From Staphylococcus saccharolyticus (GTDB lineage: Bacteria; Bacillota; Bacilli; Staphylococcales; Staphylococcaceae): a DNA stretch of 64,000 nt. How positions within the stretch are numbered: the first letter of the stretch is position 1; each line of letters opens with the position of its first letter. The DNA lies in contig NZ_UHDZ01000001.1 of the NCBI RefSeq assembly GCF_900458815.1, positions 2,170,001-2,234,000 on the forward strand, read 5' to 3'. Below are positions 10,749 to 23,858 of the stretch, piece after piece. The notes below the pieces were generated by a model, which worked only from the letters and a program-made list of their open reading frames with translations, searched no databases and was not told where the DNA came from. The translations under genes were made by a program, and so were the position numbers.

Positions 10749-11931
10749 GTTTGATTCTCCCCTTGTTGTAAAAAATGTCTGAGAGTGTCTTCGTCGACTT
10801 GTTTATTTTTGGTTTCATCATACAACTTCAAGAAGTGGTCTGCAAATACTTTCTCGAATTTAACGCGAAGCTTCTTCCCTTCTTTTTCTTTAGCCTGTGA
10901 CCAAATGTCTTTTAAGTCATCTTCTGATTGTGCTTGCACGTTACTAAAGATATGCGGATGTCTGCGAATCATCTTAGCGTTTAAGCTTTCAATAACTTCC
11001 TTAATATCCATATACCCTTCTTTTTTACCAATACTTGTGTGCAATAAAACTTGCAACAATATATCACCTAACTCTTCTATCATATGCCAATCGTCTTCAT
11101 TATCGATAGCTTCAAATAGTTCGAACGTTTCTTCTAAAAGGTAACGTTTTAATGATTTATGTGTTTGAACTTTGTCCCAAGGACACCCTTTTTCATCATC
11201 TACAAGCAAATCAATTATTTGTACTGCAAAGTCAAAATCCTCATAGAAAGCATCATTATCAGTCACTTTAGGAATAAATAAACTCGTAAGGTTGTTAAAT
11301 TCATTTTCATAATGATCAATCTCATACAGTGGGCATTCTGTGACATACGCACCACCACTATGAGCACTAGTTACTATTTTAACGTTAAAATCATCTAGAT
11401 AACGTTCCATCAAGGTGAGCTTTAGGCAGCCACCACCGCGCTGTACACTTGTGTAATAATCGTATGAGTACGTATATTGAGCATCGACTGATCTATTGCA
11501 ATACCATCTAATAAGGTGAATCCATCATTAGGATCAACATCAACTGCTTTAAATATATCATCTATAAAACTTTTACCACCAAGTATACGAACTGAAATAT
11601 TGTCGTTTGTACAATCATGTTCCAAAAGTTTTGCAGTCGTTATTTCAGCAACTCTAGGATGATCAGGCACCGCATAGACGATATCATCTGATTGAGCAAG
11701 TTGAATCACCTCACGCACAATCTCTTCATACACATTTTCAAAATGATCATGAGATTCATAAATGGAGTCAAAGCTTGCGAAATGGATATCTTGTTGTAAT
11801 GTTTCTATCACAGGATGATCTAGAGTTCTTGCGTAAACTTTAGTTTGATTTTTTAAAAAACGATAAATACCTAATGGTAAATCATCAATATCATAGTTAC
11901 CTAAACCAACTATAGTAATTGCATGAGTCAT
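10745..11931 (-). pseudogene. mazG: YabN-type MazG nucleotide pyrophosphohydrolase, frameshifted
   Basis: The gene joins a tetrapyrrole-methylase-like domain ('ITIVGLGNYDIDDLPLGIYRFL') to a MazG NTP pyrophosphohydrolase domain ('GCPWDKVQTHKSLKRYLLEETFELFEAI', 'EELGDILLQVLLH'). Translation runs in one frame from 11931 to a stop at 11422-11424 (ending SAVVAA), then continues in another frame (LKLTLMERYLDDF) to 10745. Restoring one C in a GCTGCC|CTAAAG context (plus-strand GG at 11425-11426) gives one continuous protein of about 394 residues. Both halves are otherwise well conserved. The lesion is either a recent one-base deletion or a sequencing error in a short C run. Confidence 0.85.
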
Positions 11932-13464
11932 AACCGTCTTCCTCTCTTAAATTGATATAATTTATCTCCAAAAGGTAAATGCTTTAACTCTTTGTAGCTT
12001 AATACATTAAATATATCAACATATATAATTAAAACCACTACGCCTGCACACGTACTGACTAGAAGTTCAATTAAACCCATCATACGACTATCAGTAGTGA
12101 TGATAAACATAACGCTTTGAACAACTAAACTCATTATAGCCATACCACCAATAAGTTTACCTAAGAATGCTAGCATATGATTGAAAAAATAATATTTTAA
12201 TACCCCTAATTGCAAGATTGTTACAAAAACAATTAGTGATAAGACTGTGCTAACGCTAGCTCCTACAATACCCCACATGTGAATCAAAAGAACATTTAAT
12301 ATTGCTTTAAATAATAGTCCTAATGATGTACCAACTAAAATAGGACGAATTTGATTTAACACTTGTAATAATGCAATGTTCATCATAATAAGTGAAACAC
12401 AAATGACAGTAATCATATAAATACCCAATGTAATTGTAAGCTTATCGTTTTTGAAAAATACAAAATTCATTAAAGGTATCAAATTAATTAATCCAATACT
12501 TGCAGCCGTACTAATTAGGACTGTTATTTTAACGGAAGCATTAGTATAATGATTCAATTGCAGTTGGTTGTGTTTTTGAATTGCTTGTGTCAATAAAGGT
12601 ATCAACACAAAGCTAAAGGTAGTAGTAACAATTAAACCCATTTGAATAAATGATGCGCCCCGATCATAAATACCTTTTTGCATAATAGCTTTTTCAAATG
12701 ATAATCCACTTGTTTGTAACACTCGTATCACTGTAAAGCTATCCATAGTTTGCCATAAAATAACGATAAGCTGACTTAATGCAAAAAGTAAGAATAGAAA
12801 TAAATAATTGACGCCATTGCACTTGTGACGTGTTACGCTTTAATTTTATAGAAAATGCCCGTTTTAATAACAAATAAAACATTGATCCTAAAAACCCAAT
12901 TGAAGAAGCTAAGATGGCTAACATCCCCGCTTCATAGATACTCCAATCACGAAAGATAAAAAGAAGAATAGCAACAATAATTATTCCTACCCGAATCAAT
13001 TGCTCTATAACCTGGGAAATAGCAAGGGTATTCATTTCTTGTTTAGATTGATAAAAGCCTCTTAACACACCTAAAATACCAATCAAGATAAAACTAAAAC
13101 TTGCCATTCTTAACATTGGCATTAGGTTGACATCTCCCATCCATTGAGCAATCCAATAAGCAAAGATAAATAGCAATATAAACACTATAAAACCAAGATA
13201 TTGTAGTTTTAGTATCACCTTAGAGTAAACTTCGCTAGTTTGATTTGCACTCAAAACTTGTGTTACCGCACTAGGAATTGCATTCATTGATAAGATAACT
13301 CCTAATGCTACTATTGGATAGATTTGTTGATATGCATATAATCCTTCATCACCTAACACATTTTGATAGGGTATTCGATAAAGCGCGATAAGTATTTTAA
13401 CAATAATAAGAGCCAATGTCAGGATGACGACACCATTAAACGCCGTCTCACGCCTAGACTTCAT
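11928..13464 (-). pseudogene. MATE/MurJ-like polysaccharide flippase (SpoVB/YabM family), frameshifted
   Basis: Multi-spanning membrane protein of the polysaccharide-transport group, probably a lipid-linked precursor flippase. The N-terminal part (start ATG 13464, [11 protein letters not shown], overlapping the mfd stop by 11 bases) reads to about 12803 and shows 'RIPYQNVLGDEGLYAYQQIYP', typical of the family. The other frame then continues 'FLFLLFALSQLIVILWQTMDSF' to 11928. Removing one T from a TTT (plus-strand AAA at 12802-12804) restores one frame of about 511 residues with some 14 membrane helices. A one-base insertion or sequencing error explains it. Confidence 0.85.
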
Positions 13465-16400
13465 CTTTAATCGCCATACTTTCCTCAATACTTTTCACTA
13501 AAAATTTCAAGCTGTCTAACCATTGTTTAGACTTCGTTAAAGTAACATGCATTGCATTTTCTTGAACACCAACCTTCATCGCTCTTCCAAGAGGTTGTGT
13601 CTGTTTAAACAATTCTTCGCCATTTATATTTTCTGTTGCTTTAGGTGATAAGTAAACCCCAATTGATTTACCTTTATCTTTAATTGAAGTAATTCCCGCA
13701 TGTAAAGCATAAATTTTAATTTCAACAATATCTAGTAAACGTTCTACTTCGACAGGATAATCATTGAAACGATCAATCAATTCATTTTTAACATCAAATA
13801 ATTGTTCTTTAGATTCAACTTTACGTAATTTTTTATAAATCTCAATTTTGGCTTGTTCATTTTGAATATATTCGGCAGGTAAAAATGCATCCAAATGTAG
13901 TTCTACTTCAGGTGCATCAGGTGTTTCTTCAGTAATTCCACGCTTTTCATTTACAGCTTCTTCTAACATTTGTGAGTATAAATCAAAGCCAACAGAATCA
14001 ATAAAGCCGTGCTGTTGTTTACCTAGCAAGTTACCCGCCCCACGAATATTTAAATCGCGCATGGCAATTTTAAAACCTGAGCCAAGTTCAGTGAATTCTT
14101 TAATCGCTTGTAAACGTTCTTCAGCACTCTCATTCAACACTTTATTAGCTGGATGCAAGAAGTAAGCATAACCTATACGACTCGAACGTCCAACACGTCC
14201 TCTTAGTTGATAAAGTTGACTTAATCCAAAACGGTCTGCTTCTTCAATTATAAGTGTATTTGCATTTGGAACATCTACACCTGTTTCAATAATAGTGGTA
14301 GTTACAAGAACATCATATTTATGGTTAATAAAACTGAGCATTGTTTCTTCTAAATCACGTTCCGTCATTTGACCATGTACAACAGCAATGTTTGCATCTG
14401 GCATTAGCATTTGTAACTGTTCTCTTTTTTCATAAATAGACTGAACCTTATTATAAAGATAGAAGACTTGTCCATCACGTGATAATTCACGTTCTATAGC
14501 TTCTTTAATAAAATTGGTATTTTGTTCTAACACATATGTTTGAACTGGAAAGCGGTTTTCAGGTGGCGTTTCTATGATAGACAAATCACGTACTCCAAGC
14601 ATGCTCATGTGTAAGGTTCTAGGTATAGGTGTAGCAGTTAAAGTGAGAACATCTACATTCTTTTTCAATGTTTTAATTCGTTCTTTATGACGTACACCAA
14701 ATCGTTGTTCTTCGTCCACAATAAGTAAACCCAAATCTTTATACTGTATCTCTTTACCAAGTAATTTATGTGTACCCACCACTATATCTACGTACCCAGA
14801 TTTTAGTCCTTCTCTTGTCTGTCTTATTTCTTTCGTAGTACGAAAACGACTCATTAATTGGATTTCAACTGGAAAGTCTTGCATCCGTTCGATGAGTGTC
14901 TCATAGTGTTGTTGAGCTAAAATAGTTGTAGGAACTAGAAAAGCAACTTGTTTACCTTCCATGACAGCTTTAAATGCAGCACGAACAGCAACTTCTGTCT
15001 TTCCATAACCTACATCACCGCATAGCAAACGGTCCATAGGACGTTCACGTTGCATATCATCTTTAATTTCTTCAATAGATTTGCTTTGATCAGGTGTTAA
15101 TTCATATGGAAAATCCTGCTCAAATGCTGACTGCTCTACCGTATCTTCACCATATTGGTAACCCACAGACATTTCGCGCTCTTTGTATAAATCGATAAGT
15201 TCATCAGCAATATCTTCAACACTTTGTTGAACTTTAGCCTTTGTTTTCTTCCATTCAGTACCACCTAATTTATTCAATCTCGGCGATTTATCTTCAGAAG
15301 CTACGTATTTCTGGACCTGATCCATTTGATCAACAGGAACAAATAGTTGATCTGTTCCTTTATATTGTAATTTAATGTAATCTCGATGTGTGTCTCCAAC
15401 TTCTAATGTTTCAACACCTAAATAACGACCTATACCATGATGTACATGAACAATATAGTCACCCACATTTAAATCTTGATATGACTTAATCTTCTCTGCG
15501 TTAGAAATTGTTTTTGTACGCTTACGTTGTTTTTTTTGCTTCGTTTTAAATAGTTCTTTCTCAGTAATGATGACCAATTGCATATAAGGTAATTCAAAAC
15601 CTTCAGACAGACTCCCTACCATTACCACTACTTGACCACTGTCAATATTTTCATGAATATCAGTAACTGTTGGAATATGCATTTCATTCAACATAGATTG
15701 TATACGTTCAACTTTCGTTTCAGTCTCAACTAGTACCATAATTGTGTAGTCATTATGAACATATCTTTGAAATTCTGAACGCATGATGTCATACTGCCCA
15801 TAAAACTGCTGTACAGGTTTACAAGAAAATTTAATAATATGTTGTAACGGTACTTGCATTGTCGATGTAAACAAGGAGAAATAAGCGACTGGCCGACGCT
15901 CTAATAACGTTTCAAAGCTTTTATAGTTCATGAATCCCTGCCCAATAAAACCATTACCACTTTCAATCAAATTACTAATAAAATCATCAACTTCTGTTGT
16001 TAATGTTTCTTCTGTATCTTTGATACGATTTAACTCATCTACTACGATAATCGCATCTTGTTGAAAATAATTGATAATAGTAGAAGACGTCTCATACATA
16101 AATGCAACTAAACGTCTTAATAATTGATGGTCAAAAAAAGTTGACTCAAATAGCTTAAAACTTTCATAAGTTTCTTTTAAATCATTACACACCGATTTAT
16201 CTATTTTAGGTCGCGTCTTTTCATATGCTTCCTTCAGTTTTTTCTGCAAGTGCTGAATGACGTCATCTGTAATAATATAATCACTAGCTGTTGTAATTTC
16301 TACTTGTTCGAGATTGTCATTAGACCGTTGTGTTTCAACATCAAAATCTCTAATAGAATCAATTTCTGTATCAAATAATTCAATGCGAACAGGTGACCCA

Positions 16401-16957
16401 ACAAGAGGATATATATCGATAATTCCACCTCTTAGAGAGAATTCACCTATATGAGACACGACACTTTCACGTCGATATCCCATATTGACAAGCCTATTTA
16501 AAAATTTGTCGACATCAATATCTTCTCCAACTTTTAAGTTCATTTGATGACTTTTCCACATATCTTCTGGTGTCAACCACTTTTTCAGCCCATTTAAGGG
16601 CACAATAAATAACCCTTTGTCGCCTTGGGCAAGCGCAGTCAACGTTCTCACACGTTCACTCATTAATTGTGGACTTTGAGTTGAAAATTCTTCAGTCATA
16701 ATATCTTGTACAGGGTACTTATAAACTTCTGAATCATCAATGTAATGTAATAGATCCGTTTCTATTTTATCTGCTTGATATAAATTGTTTGTTACGAGCA
16801 ACAATTGTCTATGATCTTTGAGATACTTTTCAGCAATAATTGTAACTTTAGCTGATGGGGATAAGCCCGTAACTAAAATAGTATCTTGACCAAAAACTTC
16901 ATCTAGTTCCTGAAAACGTTTATCTTCACTAATATAATCTGTAATTATTGATTTCAA
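13454..16957 (-). CDS. mfd: Transcription-repair coupling factor Mfd
   Basis: DNA translocase that removes stalled RNA polymerase and recruits UvrA. It has 1167 residues. Domains in order: UvrB-like N-terminal module (1-350), RNA polymerase interaction domain (about 495-560, '[19 protein letters not shown]'), RecG-like helicase with Walker A 'GDVGYGKT' at 647-654 and '[13 protein letters not shown]', motif VI '[17 protein letters not shown]', and the C-terminal TRCF domain. The start is TTG at 16957: the codon before it is a stop, GGTGA lies six bases upstream, and it overlaps the pth stop as TTGA. Intact. Confidence 0.96.
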   Translation of the reverse strand: MKSIITDYISEDKRFQELDEVFGQDTILVTGLSPSAKVTIIAEKYLKDHRQLLLVTNNLYQADKIETDLLHYIDDSEVYKYPVQDIMTEEFSTQSPQLMSERVRTLTALAQGDKGLFIVPLNGLKKWLTPEDMWKSHQMNLKVGEDIDVDKFLNRLVNMGYRRESVVSHIGEFSLRGGIIDIYPLVGSPVRIELFDTEIDSIRDFDVETQRSNDNLEQVEITTASDYIITDDVIQHLQKKLKEAYEKTRPKIDKSVCNDLKETYESFKLFESTFFDHQLLRRLVAFMYETSSTIINYFQQDAIIVVDELNRIKDTEETLTTEVDDFISNLIESGNGFIGQGFMNYKSFETLLERRPVAYFSLFTSTMQVPLQHIIKFSCKPVQQFYGQYDIMRSEFQRYVHNDYTIMVLVETETKVERIQSMLNEMHIPTVTDIHENIDSGQVVVMVGSLSEGFELPYMQLVIITEKELFKTKQKKQRKRTKTISNAEKIKSYQDLNVGDYIVHVHHGIGRYLGVETLEVGDTHRDYIKLQYKGTDQLFVPVDQMDQVQKYVASEDKSPRLNKLGGTEWKKTKAKVQQSVEDIADELIDLYKEREMSVGYQYGEDTVEQSAFEQDFPYELTPDQSKSIEEIKDDMQRERPMDRLLCGDVGYGKTEVAVRAAFKAVMEGKQVAFLVPTTILAQQHYETLIERMQDFPVEIQLMSRFRTTKEIRQTREGLKSGYVDIVVGTHKLLGKEIQYKDLGLLIVDEEQRFGVRHKERIKTLKKNVDVLTLTATPIPRTLHMSMLGVRDLSIIETPPENRFPVQTYVLEQNTNFIKEAIERELSRDGQVFYLYNKVQSIYEKREQLQMLMPDANIAVVHGQMTERDLEETMLSFINHKYDVLVTTTIIETGVDVPNANTLIIEEADRFGLSQLYQLRGRVGRSSRIGYAYFLHPANKVLNESAEERLQAIKEFTELGSGFKIAMRDLNIRGAGNLLGKQQHGFIDSVGFDLYSQMLEEAVNEKRGITEETPDAPEVELHLDAFLPAEYIQNEQAKIEIYKKLRKVESKEQLFDVKNELIDRFNDYPVEVERLLDIVEIKIYALHAGITSIKDKGKSIGVYLSPKATENINGEELFKQTQPLGRAMKVGVQENAMHVTLTKSKQWLDSLKFLVKSIEESMAIKDEV

Positions 16958-17526
16958 TTAACTTCACCATTATATTCATTCATTATATAATCAAAACGTG
17001 ACGTTTCAACGAAAGACTCTACTGCTCTTGCAGAATGTTCAATGACTTTGTTCATAGTAACCATCTCTTCTTTAGAAAAACGTTTCAATACATAATCAGG
17101 AATAGACATTCCATTGGTAGGTCGTCCAACACCAATGCGAATACGTTTAAATTGTTCAGTACCAAGTATCTTAATAATAGACTTCATTCCATTATGACCA
17201 CCTGCACTCCCCTTTTGACGCAAGCGAATATGACCTTGTTCAAGATCCAAGTCATCATACAATACGATTAAATCCTCAATATCTATATTATAATAATTCA
17301 TTAAAGGTACAACTGCCTCTCCAGATAAATTCATCATAGTCATAGGCTCGATGAACAAGACTTTATCTCCATTTAGACGCTCAATTGTATATGCTCCTTT
17401 AAATTTTTGTTTATCCAACGTAAATTGATGACGTTCTAATATATAATCGATGACTTCAAAGCCAATATTATGTCTTGTAAGTTCAAAACGTTTACCTATA
17501 TTACCAAGACCGACAATACATTTCAT
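16954..17526 (-). CDS. pth: Peptidyl-tRNA hydrolase
   Basis: Releases peptides from peptidyl-tRNA that drops off ribosomes; essential. The 190 residues are full length. The catalytic His is in '[21 protein letters not shown]' (about residue 20). Other signatures are '[18 protein letters not shown]', '[23 protein letters not shown]' and 'RIRIGVGRP'. It is followed directly by mfd with a four-base overlap, the conserved Firmicute arrangement. Confidence 0.96.
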   Translation of the reverse strand: MKCIVGLGNIGKRFELTRHNIGFEVIDYILERHQFTLDKQKFKGAYTIERLNGDKVLFIEPMTMMNLSGEAVVPLMNYYNIDIEDLIVLYDDLDLEQGHIRLRQKGSAGGHNGMKSIIKILGTEQFKRIRIGVGRPTNGMSIPDYVLKRFSKEEMVTMNKVIEHSARAVESFVETSRFDYIMNEYNGEVN

Positions 17527-17692
17527 TATGCGCTACCTCCATTGCTATTAACATCTATATACATTCATAGTTATTTCATTCATTAAACTTTTGTTCTAAA
17601 ATAACGGACAACCGATAACATAAAATTGAATCTAAAATGTGTAGGTGCGTCTTTAGAACTTTTTCAATTAATCATATTTCCTATAATAACAC

Positions 17693-17732
17693 AAAAAGCA
17701 CCATGCTTATTAATATAAGCACAGTGCTTTCC
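17693..17732 (-). terminator. Terminator downstream of rplY
   Basis: An inverted repeat aaagcac...gtgcttt with inner arms tgcttat/ataagca spans about 17695-17730. It is followed on the minus strand by CTTTTTG. It lies between rplY and pth. Confidence 0.8.
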
Positions 17733-17783
17733 TCTACATGTAAATCTGAAAATATCACGAAATATAGTAAAAAGACGCGAAAA

Positions 17784-18443
17784 TTAGTCTTCTTTGCTTT
17801 CTTCTTCTGCTTCTTCTTTATCTTCGCCAACAACTTCAGGTTCTTCAGTAGCTGATCCGCCTTCCATAGCTTCAACTTCTTCTTCAGAAGGTTCGTCTGT
17901 TGGAGGAACTACTGTAACGATAGAATCTTCTGGATTGTTTTCGATAGTGAAATCACCAGAAACTTTGATATCTGAAACTGCGAAGCTATCATTGATTTGT
18001 AATTCAGTGATATCTACTTCGATAGACTCAGGAATATTTTCTGGAGTAGCCGTAACTTCTAAGTTAAATAATGGTTGTTCAACTACGCCACCTTCTTTAG
18101 CACCTGCAGCTTCACCAACTAAGTGAACTGGCACTTCTACAGTACGTTCTTCACTCATGTTGATTGCTAAGAAGTCAATATGAGTAATTTGGTTTTTTAA
18201 TGGATCGAATTGATAATCTGATACCATTACTTTTATCGTTTTAGAACCTACGCCTAAATCGATAACCCCGTTACGTCCTACTTCACGAATCACTTTAATG
18301 AATTCAACTTCATCAACTTTAACTGAAGTATTTTTTGTACCGTAACCATATACAACTGCAGGAACTTTACCTGAGTTTCTTAATTGTTTAAGGTCAGAAC
18401 TCGTTTGTTTACCTTGACGGATGATTGACTTTAATGAAGCCAT
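17784..18443 (-). CDS. rplY: 50S ribosomal protein L25 / general stress protein Ctc
   Basis: Binds 5S rRNA in the large subunit. It has 219 residues from ATG 18443 (MASLKSII): an N-terminal L25 domain ('[21 protein letters not shown]', about 1-95), then the TL5 C-terminal beta domain, and a very acidic tail (about 180-219, rich in E and D), as in other staphylococci. An upstream in-frame GTG overlaps the ribosome binding site GGTGG, so I rejected it. A strong sigma-A promoter precedes it and a terminator follows, so it is probably monocistronic. Confidence 0.94.
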   Translation of the reverse strand: MASLKSIIRQGKQTSSDLKQLRNSGKVPAVVYGYGTKNTSVKVDEVEFIKVIREVGRNGVIDLGVGSKTIKVMVSDYQFDPLKNQITHIDFLAINMSEERTVEVPVHLVGEAAGAKEGGVVEQPLFNLEVTATPENIPESIEVDITELQINDSFAVSDIKVSGDFTIENNPEDSIVTVVPPTDEPSEEEVEAMEGGSATEEPEVVGEDKEEAEEESKED

Positions 18444-18568
18444 CCAAATTTCCACCTTTCAAATTTCGAGGTTGTTACATGAATCATGTCTAACCTACTC
18501 CTCACTTGCCCATCAACATTATTGTTGCTTGCAAATGTTTATTTGTCCATAAAATCACGGACGTAAGT

Positions 18569-18597
18569 ATTATACACGGTGAAGATTTATTCGTCAA
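18569..18597 (-). promoter_or_regulatory. Sigma-A promoter of rplY
   Basis: On the minus strand: -35 TTGACG (18592-18597), 17-base spacer, -10 TATAAT (18569-18574). The 5' untranslated leader is then about 120 bases and contains a small CAACAttattGTTG hairpin and the sequence GGGCAAGTGAGGAGTAGG. No sigma-B-type promoter was noticed. Confidence 0.8.
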
Positions 18598-18612
18598 ACC
18601 TAATTGTCATTA

Positions 18613-19578
18613 TTAGTCAAATAATACACTCACTGATTCTCTTTCATAAACACGTATAATCGCTTTTGCAATTAATCCTGCAACTGAAAGTCCTTTTGTA
18701 TTGGCAGGTTTTCTACTTTCTTCGAGTTGAATTGAATTTGTAACAATTAATTCTTTAATTGCAGAGTTTTCAATACGTTCTTTCGCAGGTCCTGATAACA
18801 CTGGATGCGTACAACAAGCATAAACCTCTTTTGCACCTTTATCTTTAAGCGCTTGTGCTGCTAAAGTAATAGTTCCTGCTGTGTCGATAATATCATCGAT
18901 AATAATTGCAGTACGTCCTTGAATATCACCTACAATGTTCATAACCTCTGCAACATTTGGTTTAGGACGACGTTTATCAATAATTGCAATTGGAGTTTTT
19001 AAAATGTCAGCTAATTTACGTGCGCGTGTCACTCCACCATGGTCAGGAGAAACAACAACACATTCTTCAGGATTAATGTCAGGATCATTTTCAAAATGTT
19101 GTGCAAGGATAGGTACGCCCATTAAGTGATCGATTGGAATATCAAAGAATCCTTGAATCTGAGGTGCATGTAAATCAAGAGCAATCATACGATTAGCACC
19201 TGCTGTTTCGATTAAGTTCGCTACTAATTTAGCAGTAATAGGTTCACGGCTACGCGCTTTTCTATCTTGACGTGCATAACCATAGTACGGTACTACGATG
19301 TTAATATTCGCAGCTGATGCACGTTTACACGCATCAATCATGATAAGTAACTCCATTAAATGAAGATTAACTGGGTATGACGTTGGTTGAATAATAAATA
19401 CATCACAACCGCGAATACTTTCTTCAATATTGATTTGAATTTCTCCATCACTAAAACGTTTTACAGAACATTTACCTAATTCAATCCCTACATGATCTGC
19501 TACTTCCTGGGCTAAAGGCTCATTTCCTTTAAGTGAAAAGATCTTCATTGATGAATTCTTATATTCATTATTTAACAT
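18613..19578 (-). CDS. prs: Ribose-phosphate pyrophosphokinase
   Basis: Makes PRPP from ribose 5-phosphate and ATP for purine, pyrimidine, histidine, tryptophan and NAD synthesis. It has 321 residues. Signatures are '[18 protein letters not shown]', '[21 protein letters not shown]', the catalytic '[17 protein letters not shown]' and the PRPP-binding '[15 protein letters not shown]'. It sits downstream of glmU, the conserved pairing. Intact; class I bacterial type. Confidence 0.96.
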   Translation of the reverse strand: MLNNEYKNSSMKIFSLKGNEPLAQEVADHVGIELGKCSVKRFSDGEIQINIEESIRGCDVFIIQPTSYPVNLHLMELLIMIDACKRASAANINIVVPYYGYARQDRKARSREPITAKLVANLIETAGANRMIALDLHAPQIQGFFDIPIDHLMGVPILAQHFENDPDINPEECVVVSPDHGGVTRARKLADILKTPIAIIDKRRPKPNVAEVMNIVGDIQGRTAIIIDDIIDTAGTITLAAQALKDKGAKEVYACCTHPVLSGPAKERIENSAIKELIVTNSIQLEESRKPANTKGLSVAGLIAKAIIRVYERESVSVLFD

Positions 19579-19727
19579 TTATAGTCCTCCAATTATTTAC
19601 TTAGACAGTTATATTATATAGAAAATAGAACTTGATTACTATGCTAGATGATGAAACAAAATTGGTACGGTTGTTTAAACTCATTTTCGCGTCTTAAAAT
19701 TGATTGAGCTCCTGACTATTTTTTAAA

Positions 19728-21113
<1,386 letters not shown>

Positions 21114-21121
21114 TCATAATT

Positions 21122-21151
21122 ATTATAATTTAACAACTAATAGAGTTTCAA
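21122..21151 (-). promoter_or_regulatory. Sigma-A promoter of glmU
   Basis: Minus strand: -35 TTGAAA (21146-21151), 18-base spacer, -10 TATAAT (21122-21127), about 40 bases before the glmU ATG. The sequence from 21152 to 21340 is AT-rich and shows no gene. Confidence 0.75.
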
Positions 21152-21340
21152 CTTTTAAAAATTTTTGTTAACTAATCGTTAATTTTCTATAAATATTGAA
21201 CTTTTTATACAGCTGAAACGTATAGTTTCAATGTTCGAGAGCATAGACTTACTTAAAAATAAATCACAAGTTTCCCCACCTTGCTTTATCCGTTGAATTT
21301 ATTATTTCAAATTCTCAATTCTCAAACTCTCCAATAGCAA

Positions 21341-21380
21341 AAATGGTCAACGTTTCGAAAAGCAAACGTTGACCACTTTT
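21341..21380 (-). terminator. Terminator of spoVG
   Basis: Perfect 12-base stem: tggtcaacgttt (21344-21355) pairs with aaacgttgacca (21364-21375). It is followed on the minus strand by TTTTTGC. Confidence 0.9.
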
Positions 21381-21404
21381 TATACTTAAATATTTATTAT
21401 TTAA

Positions 21405-21713
21405 TTAAGCTTCATCTGATTCTTTATTATCAGAAGTTGCATTTTTATCGGGAATGACTTCGTCTGTTTTATCATATACTTTCATCACGGCATCTTGAAT
21501 TTCTTGTCTCATAACGGAATTGATAGGATGCGCGATGTCACGGAATTCACCATCTGGTGTACGTTTGCTTGGCATTGCGACGAAAAGACCAGAGTTTCCT
21601 TCAATTACACGTAAATCATGAATCACAAAGGCTTCATCTAGTGTAATGGAAACAAGTGCTTTCATTCTACCATGTGTTTGTATTTTTCTAAGTCTTACAT
21701 CTGTCACTTTCAT
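21405..21713 (-). CDS. spoVG: Regulatory protein SpoVG
   Basis: Small DNA/RNA-binding regulator; in S. aureus it affects capsule, virulence and beta-lactam resistance. The 102 residues are the usual length. The fold core '[23 protein letters not shown]', '[13 protein letters not shown]' and '[27 protein letters not shown]' is easily recognised. Two residues differ from the staphylococcal sequence I remember: H for D in 'QTHGRM' and V for D in 'NSVMRQE'. It is downstream of ridA/purR as in other staphylococci and has its own terminator. Confidence 0.94.
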   Translation of the reverse strand: MKVTDVRLRKIQTHGRMKALVSITLDEAFVIHDLRVIEGNSGLFVAMPSKRTPDGEFRDIAHPINSVMRQEIQDAVMKVYDKTDEVIPDKNATSDNKESDEA

Positions 21714-21773
21714 GTAGTGAGCCTCCCTAGTATATATTTATATTATTAGAAGCTTGACAATTTTTTAAGAAAA

Positions 21774-22154
21774 TTATAATTCCTTAACTTTACCTATCAA
21801 TTCAATTTCTACCTTTACGTCTTTAGGTAACCGTGATACTTCAACACAACTGCGTGCTGGTTGATGTTTGACGAAATAGTTTCCATAGATTTGATTAATT
21901 TGCTGAAAATCATTCATATCAGAAACAAAAATTGTCGCTTTAACGACAGAATCTAAATCAGAACCTGCTTCTTTCAATACCACAGTTAAATTTTCTAAAA
22001 CTTGTTTCGTTTATTCTTGAACATTGTCACTTATTAGTGTTCCATCGAGGGTCAAAGGAATTTGACCAAATGTGAATACTAAATCATTTAATACAGTTGC
22101 AAGTGAATATGGACCTAACGCTGCTGCCACTTTTTCTGAGTTGATTACTTTCAT
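21774..22154 (-). pseudogene. ridA: RidA (YabJ) enamine/imine deaminase, premature stop
   Basis: RidA removes reactive 2-aminoacrylate; in B. subtilis YabJ also supports PurR. The frame opens at ATG 22154 (MKVINSEKVAAALGPYS) and reads 126 codons to 21774, but codon 48 is TAA (22011-22013). The intact form has Gln here ('VQEQTKQVLENL'), so a CAA to TAA change. The rest of the frame is well conserved ('KATIFVSDMNDF', 'PARSCVEVSRLPKDVKVEIELIG', with the active-site Arg). Either a recent nonsense mutation or a base-calling error. It lies between purR and spoVG. Confidence 0.88.
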
Positions 22155-22170
22155 GATGTTTGTGCTCCTT

Positions 22171-22995
22171 TTAAGAAAATTTAGACAAACTATTGCCAGG
22201 CTCTACTTTGAATTCTTGATTGTACTCATCGACATCTGATAATCTGACTAAGGAAGTATAATCTTCAATTAATCTTTGTTTAACTTCTTTCGATTCTACA
22301 AGTACTGATACCCCTTTTACATGAGCTTTAAACTCGTTCATCAAATTCATCACTCCGTTAATGGAACCACCAGCTCTCATAAAATCGTCTACTACAAGGA
22401 CATTAGAATTCTCAGCCAATGTACGTTTGGATAACACCATGGTCTCTATCTTTCTAGAAGATCCAGAAACATAATTAATGGACACAGTAGAACCCTCAGT
22501 AACTTTATTGTCTTTTCTAATTACTACTACAGGTAAATTTAATACGTTTGCTACTGCATTAGCAAGTGATATACCTTTCGTCGCAATTGTCACAACGGCA
22601 TCTAAGTCCTCATCCATATAAATACTCGCAATTAATTTTCCTACTTTTCTAAGCAATGTAGGATTACCTACAAGGTCAGATAAGAATAAATATCCACCTG
22701 GTAACAAACGTTCCTTCTCTTGCAAATGAGAGATAACATCGTTAACAACTTTAGTTGCCTCTGACTTGCTCATCATTGGTTTATAAGTAACACCACCACT
22801 TGCACCAGCAGTTGTTATTACTATACCCAATTCTTCTTTTTGAAAAGTATTTTTTATAATTTGTACGTCCTCACTAATTGAAGATTTCGCTTGTTTAAAT
22901 TTTTTTACAAAAAAAGTGAGAGGTATTAATTTATTCGGATTATTCATTAGGTATTGTGTCATAAACACTATACGTTCGCTTCTTTTATATCTCAT
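22171..22995 (-). CDS. purR: Purine operon repressor PurR
   Basis: PRPP-sensing repressor of purine synthesis genes in Firmicutes. It has 274 residues: an N-terminal winged helix (about 1-70, 'RSERIVFMTQYLMNNPNKLIPLTFF') and a C-terminal phosphoribosyltransferase fold whose PRPP motif is 'VLVVDDFMRAGGSINGVMN'. Transferase activity is absent in this family. The ridA frame that follows starts 16 bases past the purR stop, so the two are probably one operon. In S. aureus PurR also affects virulence. Intact. Confidence 0.95.
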   Translation of the reverse strand: MRYKRSERIVFMTQYLMNNPNKLIPLTFFVKKFKQAKSSISEDVQIIKNTFQKEELGIVITTAGASGGVTYKPMMSKSEATKVVNDVISHLQEKERLLPGGYLFLSDLVGNPTLLRKVGKLIASIYMDEDLDAVVTIATKGISLANAVANVLNLPVVVIRKDNKVTEGSTVSINYVSGSSRKIETMVLSKRTLAENSNVLVVDDFMRAGGSINGVMNLMNEFKAHVKGVSVLVESKEVKQRLIEDYTSLVRLSDVDEYNQEFKVEPGNSLSKFS

Positions 22996-23009
22996 CTTTT
23001 CAAACCCTT

Positions 23010-23858
23010 CTATCCTAATAATCTTACTAAGTACACTTCATTGCAACATCCGTTGACTGCATTGTAAATATTCTTAGCCTGTCTTTCTTTTTGTGCTAAA
23101 GCATAGACGGTAGGTCCACTTCCACTCATGAGTGCTCCGTCTGCACCGCATTGCATCATATTATCTTTGATTTTTTTAATTTCAGGATGCATTGATATTG
23201 AGATTGGCTCAAGACGATTAGATAAACTTTTGCATAACATATCATAATCATTCAATTTCAATGCGCTCTTACACAAATCATTATGAACGATATGTTTCTT
23301 ATTTAAATCAAGTGCTTTAAAAACTTCAGGGGATGATATTCCTATATCTGGTTTAGCTAAAACGACCCATGCAGAAGGCGGTTTATCCAAAAATGTTATA
23401 CATTCCCCTCGTCCTGTACAAATAGCTGTCTGATTAAAAATACAAAATGGTATATCTGTACCGATTTCTATCCCTAAAGCTGATAAATCATCTAAAGATT
23501 GTCCTAATTCAAATAATCGATTCATTCCTCTCATAGTAGCTGCAGCATCTGCAGACCCACCTGCAAGACCTGCTGAAACTGGAATATCCTTATCAATCGT
23601 TATCGTAACGCCTTCTTTAATATGATAATGATTCAACATCAATTCTGCTGCTTTATATGCAAGGTTTTTATTATTATTAGGCACATAATTATGCTCAATA
23701 TCTACTACTATTTTTTTATCTTTCCGTTTTTGAAATGATAGCCGGTCATTTAAATCAACCGTTGTCATAATCATCTCTATTTCATGATAACCATCATTTC
23801 TTTTAAGCAGTGTATCGAGCGTAAAATTTATTTTGGCTGGTGCCGTTTCATATATCAT
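23010..23858 (-). CDS. ispE: 4-diphosphocytidyl-2-C-methyl-D-erythritol kinase family protein
   Basis: GHMP kinase with the ispE signature '[21 protein letters not shown]' (ATP loop), '[22 protein letters not shown]' at the N terminus and '[14 protein letters not shown]' near the C terminus. It has 282 residues. Staphylococci make isoprenoids through mevalonate and lack most MEP pathway genes, so the annotated IspE step is doubtful in vivo; the gene is retained beside purR in all staphylococci that I recall. What it phosphorylates is open. It abuts purR with a 14-base gap. Confidence 0.88.
   Translation of the reverse strand: MIYETAPAKINFTLDTLLKRNDGYHEIEMIMTTVDLNDRLSFQKRKDKKIVVDIEHNYVPNNNKNLAYKAAELMLNHYHIKEGVTITIDKDIPVSAGLAGGSADAAATMRGMNRLFELGQSLDDLSALGIEIGTDIPFCIFNQTAICTGRGECITFLDKPPSAWVVLAKPDIGISSPEVFKALDLNKKHIVHNDLCKSALKLNDYDMLCKSLSNRLEPISISMHPEIKKIKDNMMQCGADGALMSGSGPTVYALAQKERQAKNIYNAVNGCCNEVYLVRLLG

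Noticed and set aside
18456..18568. A riboswitch in the long rplY leader
   Set aside because: Only a small CAACA/TGTTG hairpin seen; no known aptamer core.
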